This document shows, in pieces, positions 46,201 to 56,338 of a stretch of 64,000 nt of DNA. The stretch is from positions 83,096,501-83,160,500 of the forward strand of contig CM075674.1 in the NCBI GenBank assembly GCA_037962975.1, given 5' to 3'. Made by a program: the position numbers and the translations under genes. The first letter of the stretch is position 1, and each line of letters begins with the position of its first letter. Source of the stretch: Clitoria ternatea. Lineage: Eukaryota > Streptophyta > Magnoliopsida > Fabales > Fabaceae. Under the pieces are notes generated by a model. It was not told the origin of the DNA and did no database searches. It saw nothing but the letters and a program-made list of their open reading frames with translations.

Positions 46201-48686
46201 TTTTTACTTAAATTGTTTCGTTATCACAATGACTTATTAATGTTTATTATTCCTTTAATGAATCAAATATTCTTCCAATGGTATATCATCTAATTGAATG
46301 GTTAACTTAAATATTTCTATACCAATTATTTTTATGTATGTTGAAAAAAGTTAACGTGTAACGCACAGGTCCTAAAACTAGTTATATTTCAAATAAACAA
46401 AATGTAAATATTGATGGAAAAGGAAACATAAATTATATTTCAAATAAATTTATAGATATCAGTCAAGTTGCTATTTGTAAACATTAGATGACCATTGATT
46501 AATAAGTCTCTCAAAAATAGATGATCTCAAAAATTAATTTGTTCCCTTAAATATAATGGTGTCTAAATAATAATCTAAAAAATGATTTTTTTTTTGTCAA
46601 CTATATAGATTTTTTTCTTTGGAGATAATTTTGTTTGGAGGTTAATCACAGTTAAAGTTCTTCACCCCTCTACATATTTTTTAACAATAGTTAACTATTA
46701 AAAAGTTTATTTTGTTAATCAAAACAAACTTAAATATGTTTTTCAAGTCTCGGTAAAATAAGGATATTTTAATTTTGATCTTTAATTATGAAATTTTTTT
46801 TTCCTAGTAAAAAATGTTTATTTATATGGTCCTCACATGCCCAATTGTCCTTAGCATATGGAGTTAATAGAAAAAAAAATACAATATGCAGTTATTAAAA
46901 ATCTTAACATTTGTATTTTTTTAAGTAACATTAGCGGTTACAAATTATATTTTTTAATCAATTAGAGTCACATGTTAGTAAATTGAACAACATATACCAA
47001 AACCACCTAAAGAAGCTAATGTGTAATTTACTTCTCAAATCAACAATTAACAAAGTAGAAACTAAAATCAAAATATTCAATATAAGAAGATGTAAAAGAT
47101 AAAAAAATATTTCATAAATATCAAAATCTAATGACTCTTATTTTATATTAATTAAAATAAATTAATCAAAATTTGAAAACTTATTTAACTATCTTCATCT
47201 TAATATATCAACAATTAACAAATTAACAAATTTCTATTCAAAGTAAAGACTAAAACCAAAATATTCAATATAAGAGGATGTAAAAGATAAAAAAATATTT
47301 CATAAATATCAAAATCTAAAGACTCTTATTTTACATTAACTAAAATAAATTAATCAAATTTTGAAAACTTATTTACCTATCACCATCTTAATATATATAT
47401 TACTTTCGCCCATAAATAAAAGACATTTTTCAAAAAAATAATTTGCCCCCTTAATATAAGACCATATTTTAAATTTCTATGTCCTTAATTATATTCTTTT
47501 ACCAAAATACCCTTTTTAGTGTATAACTTTTTCTTGAAATTAATATAATAATAAATGAGATAATATAATAATTAAGTAACAAATAAAAAAAGAATACATA
47601 AAAAATTGAATAATAAATTATAATCACTCTAAAAGTAACTTTAAAAAATTATAATAAATTTTAAATAAATTTAATGATTTTCACTTAATTAACTGAATTT
47701 TTTAATACTTTTAGTAAATGATTCTTCATTAAGGGCGCCCTAGAAATTCGTAGCATCCAATTCAAATTTCAAATGTTAACTATGTAATAAATTGGTTGAC
47801 AACTACTATCCCTTATTTGAAATAGAAATAGTTTTTAGTAAAGATTTTTGTCCCTTAATATAAGGAATATTATATTTTTTCGGTCATTAAATGTTTGTTT
47901 ATTAAATATATTTTTTGTATATATTTTTAATACTATTAATTTTTTATGTAATAAATGATACTAATGATACTAAATCAAATATGTGATAACATTAATATAA
48001 ATAACTACTTTCTATTACTTCTGGTTCTAAATATAAGTAAAAATATTTAATTTCACACCTATTAAGAATAATGATTGGAAGTTAATTATTTGTTTTAATG
48101 TTATCAAATATTTAATGTAATATCTTAAAATATTTCTAATATTTTTATTATATTAGTTGTTTTAAAATATAAATAAAAAGAATATATTTAATTAAAAAAT
48201 ATTTACTTACATTGAAAAAAATATAATTCTCTTTAAATTATGATAAAATTTGTTTATATTTAAAGAAGTAATTAGCCTTTACATTAACTAAATGTGAAAA
48301 CCTGAAACAAACAGGCTCTGAATAGTTAAGTACCTGATAAGCTCGCTTTGGAGAGCAGCACCCTGCGTGGTTCTCCTGTGTGAGTTTGCACCAAAACCTG
48401 CGGCCATCGCATTGCTTCCGATCACCCAATCACTGCTCGCCTTCACACCGTGGAGGGTTTCCTCCGCAAGCTCCACTGTGACGGCGTGTTGGTTGGCAAC
48501 CGCCGCCACCTGAGACACCGTGAGGCTCTTACCACCTAACAACACGACGGGCTTACGGTAGTCCTCCACCATTCGCTTCACCTCATCAAGATGGCTACCT
48601 TTCAATGCATCCGCAGCCACGTCCCAGTTAAGTGGGTCACTCCCCCTAGTGCCATTATTGCAACCATTTTCCTTCCAAATTTCCAT
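40201..48686 (-). CDS. PAL: Phenylalanine ammonia-lyase, two exons, catalytic Tyr segment missing
   Basis: Exon 1 is 48686-48334 and exon 2 is 41950-40201, separated by a 6,383-bp GT-AG intron that splits an Arg codon (ELI-R-FLNVGIFGNG), the usual PAL intron site. The product is 700 aa; the family is usually 710-725. The normal enzyme converts L-phenylalanine to trans-cinnamate and ammonia, entering phenylpropanoid synthesis, as a cytosolic tetramer. Exon 2 has the MIO-forming triad in GTITASGDLVPLSYIA, NGTAVGSG, NPSLDYGFKG, HNQDVNSLGLISSRKT and the terminus PLPIC. RFLN indicates Phe rather than Tyr preference. In exon 1, SSDWVIGSNAMAAGFGANSH replaces the usual longer segment between SSDWV and GFG. 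It is about 7 residues shorter and lacks the DSYG tyrosine. Both exons are otherwise open. Expression is plausible; lyase activity is doubtful. Confidence 0.93.
42762..45691 (+). pseudogene. Helitron Rep/PIF1-like helicase, degraded
   Basis: The first part shows the Rep-side block (FIVPYDAALLLKYSSHISV, LIKYLFKYVYKRSDRVTAV, DEIRTYYDC), resumed at about 43513 as RYISACKASWRLFGFDI. There follows TLTYTEFSSKFAWK and RKKGYAIGRIYHVPPSIGEQ. The helicase part has Walker A FFFLYGYEGTGKTFVRNTL, then, after a deletion, Walker B KIVVLGDDFKQIFPVIPKES. The C-terminal motifs are LMLLRNIDQS-type VPVMLLRNIDQSNRLRNG, MTINKSQGTLSNVGLYLP and HCQLYVALSRKSLRILL. Frames change several times with stops. An intact protein would drive rolling-circle transposition. 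It runs opposite to PAL within its intron. Confidence 0.85.
46345..46381 (+). mobile_element. Helitron 3' terminus
   Basis: GTGTAACGCACAGGTCC and then AAAACTAG ends at 46381 and is followed by T. This matches the classic Helitron end: a short GC-rich hairpin (here decayed, GTG…CAC) about 10 bp before CTAG, inserted before T. The 5' TC end was not located; it should lie between about 41.95 and 42.7 kb. Confidence 0.7.
46382..47029. other. AT-rich intron sequence with a second Rep-like remnant
   Basis: Immediately after the Helitron end, 46383-46455 twice repeats the stretch TTATATTTCAAATAAA found at 42790-42806 in the Rep block, including GATGGAAAAGGAAACATAAA (compare GGAAACGGAAACACAAA). The remainder is AT-rich without features. 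Confidence 0.5.
47030..47400. repeat. 188-bp tandem duplication in the PAL intron
   Basis: The stretch with AAAATATTCAATATAAG, AGATGTAAAAGATAAAAAAA and ATTTCATAAATATCAAAATC occurs twice, offset by 188 bp (first at 47073, again at 47261), with a few substitutions. Confidence 0.85.
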
Positions 48687-48812
48687 TCAGCTCCTTTATT
48701 TTCTCAAGTTATATTTGAAGAAACTGACAAATGTACAAGATTCTAGCTATGTTAATTTCACGCGCTTACGACGTGGGAAAAGAAGATTTTACTTCCAGCT
48801 AAAAGTAGTAGG

Positions 48813-48821
48813 TATATATAG
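48813..48821 (-). promoter_or_regulatory. Probable PAL TATA box
   Basis: The minus strand reads CTATATATACC about 130 bp before the PAL start codon, which leaves room for a leader of roughly 100 nt. A TTGAC W-box core lies at 48866-48870. Farther upstream, 49073-49087 reads AGCTACCACCTACAC on the minus strand, resembling but not matching the AC elements of phenylpropanoid promoters. Confidence 0.5.
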
Positions 48822-49080
48822 AGGATTTGGTTCTTTCTACCTTTAAAAATTAAACAAGTCTTTTGTTGACTTAGTGGTTTGATCAGTTTGAGCGATACTA
48901 GTCAAGAGAATAAAACTGATTACATTCAATGAATGATATAAATATTAGTTATAATTGACTAATTGAGTGAGTGTATAGGTCAGTAAGTTCATGGGTTAGC
49001 TGAGAAGAAGACGTGACGGATATGTGTATTTCTCACCGTTTTCGTAAGTAACTTGATAATACGACGGGGTATGTGTAGGT

Positions 49081-49099
49081 GGTAGCTCGTGTAGCTACC
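49081..49099. promoter_or_regulatory. Palindrome upstream of PAL
   Basis: Perfect 7-bp arms GGTAGCT and AGCTACC with a 5-bp centre, about 395 bp before the PAL start codon and overlapping the AC-like motif. Possible dimer-binding site; inference. Confidence 0.35.
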
Positions 49100-49169
49100 A
49101 AGCTGGAGTGCCGGGTCAAGTTATTAAGGCGGATTTTATTTATAGGTAATTCATAATATGTGTAGTATT

Positions 49170-49480
49170 TGTTTGGTGTAAACCATTCTTAGTTTTTTTA
49201 AGAACTTATAGCTTTCTAAAATAAACTAAAACTGTTCGGTGAACCTAAAAAATAAGGAGTTTATAGCTTTTCAAAACAATTAGAGCTGTTTGGTGTAAAA
49301 AAAATGAAAAGCTATAAACTTTAACTTTTGAAAACTTGAGGAAACTATAACCTCTTTCATTAATTGATTAGTTATTATTTTTTACCTTCTTTTGTTATGA
49401 AAATTTTTATCTTTCACATAATTAAAATATTAATGTCCTTTAAAGTCATTTAATATAATTTAAGTTAGTTTTACCAAACA
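49170..49480. repeat. Possible MITE or degenerate inverted-repeat element
   Basis: TGTTTGGTGTAAACC near 49169 faces TTTTACCAAACA near 49472, and variants of TGTTTGGTGTAAA and TTTATAGCTTTTCAAA recur between them. No clear target duplication, so identity and limits are uncertain. Confidence 0.35.
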
Positions 49481-50341
49481 GCTTTCAATAAGATCTCTAA
49501 AAAATTATAAGTTACTCAAAATACTATAAGCCATAAGTTACTCAAAATACCATAAGCTATATATCACATAACATATATTTTGGACATAAAATTCAAACAA
49601 GAAGGAGTGAGAAACAAAATATAATACTTTACAGATAGGACATAAGCATAAGGGTTTTCACAAACTAATAAATTAATATCATTCAAAATCTCATACACAA
49701 TTAATTATAAATATAAGGTTCTCACACATAACAATCATACTTTCATTCACAATCATTCATAAAAAATATCACAATCACATGTATGACATGTAATACTTTT
49801 AATACTATCTCATTCAGTTTATGCATGTGAGCCCTTAAAGTTTTAATTTGCACTGGGCCAACCAGGAGTTTACACTGTTCCATAATTTCGGATAATAATA
49901 ACATAAATGCCTTCATGACATATGAACAGCTCAACTGACGTGGAAACACTTAGAGACTAGTCAGACTGAGAAAGTTTTTATTGTGAAAGTGCCCGACACT
50001 AGGGAGCGACCTCAGGTCACCTGAAGCACCATTTCACACCCTCTCATCCCAAGGCTCGCAATTAAGCCTCCTCTAATGTATCCTCGGTTTCTATAATCCG
50101 TCCCCAGGAAATATCACATCTCATTTCTCTTTAATGATTCATGACACATGAACTACTCGCATATTTAGTTGGTTAAGACTTTTAGAAACTCAATTATTAA
50201 ATACCATAAAGGTTCACAAAATCATCTTAATAAACTGTCCATTCCCATAAGTTCTTCTTTGAACTTCTGTTATATAAAAACAAATTTAGTACAGTCTTTA
50301 AATTTAGATCTCACCAAAATTAAGTTTCCAAACCTTAAATA

Positions 50342-53055
50342 TGTAACAACCCGACTTAAATAAAAGTAAATCCGAGACAGGAGAAAATTTTTCCAAAACT
50401 CAAACGTTCCAAACGTTCACAAAGCAGTCCAGAATAGGAGTCGGGATAAAATAAAACAAACCCGGAGTCAAGAAAAGCAGAAAACCGGGTCAGGGTGCCA
50501 CTTGCTTGACGAGATCCCAGTCGGTTAAGCGAAACCAGCGTAAAGCGCTTAAGCGAGCCCTTACTCGCTAGAGCGAGTCTCTCACTTGGTATTTTCATAT
50601 CGTCACTTGGAATCGGGACCTCCGCTCACTCAGGAGCGGTCCCCACGGATCATACATCACTCGGTAAATTCTTACTTAGCCAGATCCTTATTCTTATTCT
50701 GGAAGGTCTCATCACAAACATGCTTCACTCGAGAAATGATTCTCTCGGCTATTTCCACTCAGAATCAATGAACCTTTCCTCGGAAACTATTCATAGAAAC
50801 ATACTCACTCGGGGTTAGAGTCTTTCTCAGTCCAGATGTACTCTCCCACGAACAGAGTCACTCGGTATATTCCAGTCGGTACCGCACCATATCTAACTCG
50901 GTATCATCTCTCGGTACCTTCCCACTCGGGAATTTCCCACTCGGGTATTCACTACTCAGCCGAGATGTGTCCTAAACTAAAGCTTTTCTCTTCTGACACA
51001 CTTCACTCGGAAACGTTCCACCCGGAGACATTTCACTCAGATTTGCCTCACCCGGAGTTACCTTGTCCCTTCATCACTCGAAAGCGTTTACCCATTCTTC
51101 ACTCGGGAATATTTTAGATCTTCCTCACTCGGAAAACACCTTAACCTTCCTTCTCTCGAAAATAGCTCAACCTGTCTTCACTCGGAAGAGTTTACTAGAT
51201 TAAGACTTACACGGAATATTATAACATTATCCACTCGGAATATATATAACCTTATCCACTCGGAGGAGGTTTTCTAGAATATACCTTACTCAACACTCTA
51301 ACCGTTATTCCTTTGGAAGCGGTTCATTGGGTCAATTTCTTACTCGGAAACATTGTGACCCTTGACATTTCTCATACAATAGCGTTCACTGGTAATTCAA
51401 GCAACATCTTAGCATTATATATATATATGTTCTCAATCCGAGAGAATTCAAATTCATAAATATATTCAAAACAAAATAGTGTACTTATGAGCCGGCCAAG
51501 GCTACAACAAAACTATACACATTATGTACACAACATCTATACATATACAAGTACACTTTACACGGTTTGGAGTCCCCCCATCATTCACCATCCCGACCTA
51601 TATCCACTGAAAAATATAGCCACAAGTAGGGGTGAGCATTTTACATATTAAATGACAGTTATTGACTTGGATCAGCCATTACATTATCAACCACGCACTC
51701 AGATATCACAACCAACATCAACAACACACACTGTCATTCAATCGGAATTCACCCATACAACATCATTCAGTCAGAATTCACTCTAATCATTCAAGGCTAT
51801 ATCAATCATGTTATTCTCAATAACAATGCACCAATACACATGCATGCGGATCCGACTTAAACAATAATTTCAGTTACAGATTCCTTCCCGGCCTCACATC
51901 CATTAGCCCTTCCCGCGTGATACCGGTCACCTCGTGACGTCTCGAGACTTAACTCTAGCTCCATCGACTATCACGGGCTCTCACAGGATCTAGCCCAAGA
52001 ATCTGTAACTAGAAATCATCACATAGGGTTCCTGACCTTCCACGGGCCACCCTTTTTCTATATATGCAACCTTATGCATTTCACAACAAGCATCCCATGC
52101 TTATTCAGATAATATCCCACACGGGAATCGACAAACAGTCCACACATATTCACTCGGCATTCAAAATGTCAGTAACATGCATCTCATGCATTTAAATATA
52201 AAATCACTCTCTGGAATCAGTATAGCAGAGTCATACATATGCGCTCGGCTTTCTCATTAACAGCCACAAGAATCTCATGCATTTTATATAAAATCACAAC
52301 AGAACCAGCACAACATTTTCACACCACATGCATTCGGTATTCACACTGGTTCACAGCACATGCACTCGGCATTCACAATAATATCCACATACATCACATG
52401 CAATTGGACATGCATTCATGGACGGAAATCAACATAACATTACACAGATCACAGCTATCACAAATCTGGGCGTTTCATAAACTGTTACTCAACCACAACG
52501 CATCAATCAACATATTTCAAGTATACCATAACACAGTAAAGCAATTTCACCCGGAACCCGTTCATAAACCATGCATTTGAGATGTAAATCAACCCTCTAC
52601 CTACTGTAGAGATCCATGAAGCTCCTCGAGCTTTCAACGTTGATCGGTTGCTCCGATCGCTCCTTCAATCACTCTCTCTCTAGCTCAACGACCTTTGAAC
52701 CCAGTCAAACTCTGCACTCAGCTTGGAGAAACTGGAAGCTGTTCTCTCACTCTCGACAGTCCGACCCTTGCTAACAGTGGAGGACTTCGAGCCTCCAAGA
52801 CACTACAACGTTGCTGATGATGAAGAAGAAGAAGAAGCAGAGGCTTGAGGGGATTCTAGAGAGAACGGAGAAGTAGTTCAGCATGTACGAAAGAGAAATG
52901 AGCTAGCAGAGAGTGGGTAGAAACATGAAACTGAAGCTATTATACTGCCAATAGGGTACATGTGTCATCCCATGCCTCTTTTACTTAGTCAGCACTCAAT
53001 CTCAATCAGCAATTAATCCTAATCTGCCCATTAATTCAATAATCAGGATGTTACA
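50342..53055 (-). mobile_element. Solo LTR of a Tekay/Del-like gypsy element inside repeat B
   Basis: 2,714 bp. The plus strand starts TGTAACAACCCGAC and ends CAGGATGTTACA, flanked by a perfect 5-bp repeat AAATA (50337-50341, 53056-53060). The empty site is seen in repeat A near 20745. Read on the minus strand it begins TGTAACATCCTG, like the LTR at 58199. It carries a dense run of CACTCGG words (50640-51400), and frames in that stretch are repeat artefacts. There is no gag or pol. Confidence 0.85.
50640..51400. repeat. CACTCGG-rich block in the solo LTR
   Basis: More than twenty (C/T)ACTCGG words such as CACTCGGAAAC and CACTCGGGAAT, spaced 15-50 bp, the reverse complement of the CCGAGTG word at 11340-12060 and 58370-58700. 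Confidence 0.75.
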
Positions 53056-55544
53056 AAATATCTCAAAACTTTCTCTTAAAAAAAATTTCACATATTTACA
53101 TAATCTTTCCAATTTTGAATCTTAACTAGATTGAGTTTAGAAATCTCGACTATAACAAAATATCCTTTAGTTATTTCATTAGGGAAAACCAATTTAAATT
53201 TTTTATTTCTAAAAGAAATTATTTTTTTTAAAATCATTAACTAAGAATACTTAAAACTATAAAAATTTTCTTTAATTCAAGAATTAATTATCTCAACCTC
53301 TGATTTTTATAAAATAGCTTCTTTCTAATACTAGATTTATTCTAGAGATTAAAAATAAAGTTAATGAAAATTATTTCTAAGAAAAAATAAAAGACTAAAA
53401 TAATGATAAAATATTTTCTCTTAGAATAAAAATTTAAAGAGTAAGGTAAGAAAATTGTTACTGAGTTTTAACTTTCCGTCATGTTTGCTATATGCTCAAA
53501 CTCCATATCACAAGGTCATCAATCATTCATCAATCACAATCAAGTATTGTAATATCATCAATCACAATCAAATATCATCAAATCACAAATATTATTAATC
53601 ATAGTCTAGTATTATAAATCATAATATCATTAATCAAAATCAAATATTATTAATTATAATCAAATCAAATCAACTAAATATCAGTCATAAATATAACTCA
53701 AATTTTAATAGTTATTTAGATTAATAAGATTAATTTTAAGTCTTTATAGTTCATTCCTCGCATAGGTCTATGTAGGTCCATATAGTCCAATCCTCGCATA
53801 GGTATAGTTCAGTCCATGTACAGGTCATAAGAGTCCAACTCCTTACATAGGTTCAGTCCAGTTCGCATAGGTTATCCAGGTATTTGCATAGGTATTCAGA
53901 TCAAGTTACACAAGATACTTAATTTAAAATTTATTATAAATTTTTAAGTTAAATAGTTATTATTTTAAAATAATAATATTATTAAATTTTAAAGGAGTAG
54001 GGGACTCCTCCTATTATTCTTATGTCTTTTCATATTATATTCCTATCACACTCCCCCTTACCTCTTGTATCTTGGTTCGTTATGAAAAGTCCGCGCGCCT
54101 CATCTCCGAGTTCTAAAATATACCAATTTAACTTTAATATAGTTATAAGATGAAAATTAAGATTTCTATTTAAAACAGAAATGGTAAATTTTGAATAGTG
54201 AATAGTAAATTATGAATAGTAATAGTAAATAGTAAAATGTGAATAATAACAGTAAATAGTAAAATATGAATAGTAACAGTAAACAGTAAAACGTGAATAG
54301 TAAAGATAAATAGTAACAGTAAATAGTAATTTACTATTTGAATAGTGATTTACTATTCGTAATAGTGAGTTACTATTAACATAGTAATTTACTATTCAGA
54401 ATAGTAACTTTAAATAATATTATATCTAGTATAATAATAGATTTCTAAAACGATATGAAAATAAACCTAAAAAGTATAAAAGAGAGTTATTCTTACCTTA
54501 TGATTTTGGCATAACCTCCTTCCAAAAATTTTATTTCTCTCTCTTACTCCCACCACTATCTCTCTAGCACTATTATATTAAAAAAATTTAATCTGAAATT
54601 GTGATCCTTCTTTCAGAAATCCTTCGGTATTTATAACAGAAAAATTCACTATGCATTTGAATATTTTATTATAAAAGTACTGTGCAATTTTTGAAATTTT
54701 TGTTTCTGGTTACTGTGCAAGTTTGAAATTTTCGTTCATGCATAGTATTTTGCATAGTAAATGTCGACTGAATTATTAAGCCAAATAGTAACCATTCACT
54801 CGGTATATTTTAAATATTCAAAATCAACCCTTTTTGAAATTTAGCGATATTATATCAGTTATCACTAATTTTATGATAAGTAATATAAAGTTTAAATTTT
54901 AAAAATCTAAAATTTTCTGTTAATAAAATTTAATGGTACGTTTTTTATTTTTTTACGATTGGTAAAAGTCAAGATTTTACTCAAACTGATAATTTTTAGA
55001 TAAGTCTACTTGAAATGGATTTTAGAAAATTTTCTTATGATTTAACTTCATTTTCTTGTAAATATTTTTAATTTTAAGTAACTTTATATGAATTTAAAAT
55101 TATTTAAAATATATTATTTTATTAAAATATTTCAAAATTTTCAAAAAATTCTAGAAAATTATAAATATTATGTAGATCAAAAAGTTCTAAAGAACCATAG
55201 TCTAATTCCTTCAAAATGTTATTTTAAAATTCTAATAAGAGTTAAATCATAAATATGTAAAAACATAAACATAAAATAAAAGTTGTGAATAATAAAGATA
55301 TTCAAAATTTTTAATATAATTTCATTAATTAATGAATACTAATTAAGTCATTTTAAAATTTTTATTCATAAATATTTTCATTTATTATTATTATTATTTT
55401 ATTTTATTTTAAAAAATAAATAATTAAATACAAATACCAAAATTTCATAAAAAATGATAATAATAAACTAACTTATAGTAAGTATTTCTCATGAAAGATA
55501 TATTAGTATCTATTTTCTCTTTGTATTAAAAATGGGATGTTACA

Positions 55545-56338
55545 CTTTGCATCATCTACATTGGCAAATAGACGCTTCAATCTTGGAACTATGGGAAGAT
55601 ACCATAGCACTTTTCCAAGAGACCCTCTGGTGCACACTTCATCAAAATTCACCTCTTTCTTTTTATATTATGATAATCCACCCTAGGATAGCAATGCAAC
55701 ATCTCATACTCACCTTGGTTTAATACACAATCATTTAGGCATGTGTGTATCCTCTTATACTCCAAACCCATAGGACACAAAACCTTTTTAGCCTCATAGT
55801 TATGATTTGGCAAGGTGTTACCAACTGGGAGCATTTCTTTCAACAATTTAACTAACTCATTGAAGTTTTTACCAGTCTACCCATTTGTCGCCTTCAAATT
55901 AAACAACCATAAAACTGCTAACAATCTCATGATATTGACGCAGTTCAGATACAAAGGTTTCTTAATGTCCTCACACAGAGTTTTGTATACATGAGCTCTC
56001 TTAAAACTTTTTACTCCTACATCACGAATCATATCCTTAAGTTAGTCAGTCATTCATGTCCACATTAGCCTCATGCACAGACCATTGGTTTTCGTCTGAA
56101 AAGTGCTACTTGTCATGTCAACACCGTGCCATATCTAATGTGTATAATTCATCATAAAACCATCACACAACAGGTGTTCTCGCACCACTTCCAATTCTAG
56201 TCCCCGCTTATTCACGCATTTAATACAAGGACAAAAATATCTACTATCCACCTCATCAATATTTCATATTATGAATTCTATGAATGATTCAACTCGAGTC
56301 TCACTCTTCACTGATGCATTTATCCAACTTTGATCCAT
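55545..56338 (-). pseudogene. N-terminal fragment of a CACTA TNP2 transposase
   Basis: On the minus strand a start MDQSWINASVKSETRVESFI at 56338 is followed, after an in-frame TGA, by SRYFCPCIKCVNKRGLELEV and VREHLLCDGFMMNYTH (Transpos_assoc-like zinc domain). Further on are LPVGNTLPNHNYEAKKVLCP, MGLEYKRIHTCLNDC and YGIFPLVPRLKRLFANVDDA, where repeat B interrupts the TNP2 domain. Frames shift in between. It is not part of the CACTA at 25-38 kb. The remainder of this element is not found left of repeat B. Confidence 0.8.

Larger units (their letters stand above)
41951..48333 (-). other. PAL intron 1, enlarged by insertions
   Basis: Donor CAG|GTACTT and acceptor GCAACAG. At 6.4 kb it is far longer than the usual few hundred bases to 2 kb. 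It contains a dead Helitron on the opposite strand, a 188-bp tandem duplication and AT-rich filler. The stretches 41951-42761 and 47400-48333 hold nothing that I recognise. Confidence 0.8.
49552..55544 (-). repeat. Repeat B: second copy of the gypsy-LTR-like repeat
   Basis: About 3.27 kb of this span, without the solo LTR at 50342-53055, matches repeat A in order and orientation: GCATAAGGGTTTTCACAAAC, GACACTAGGGAGCGACC, GGGGACTCCTCC-type blocks, the AATAGTAA block (54190-54415) and the end GGGATGTTACA. The right end interrupts a CACTA transposase fragment. The left end is not sharply defined and no target duplication was found. Confidence 0.65.

Noticed and set aside
50836..51117. 93-codon frame with repeated His-Ser-Glu words
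   Set aside because: It is a translation of the CACTCGG microrepeats of the solo LTR.
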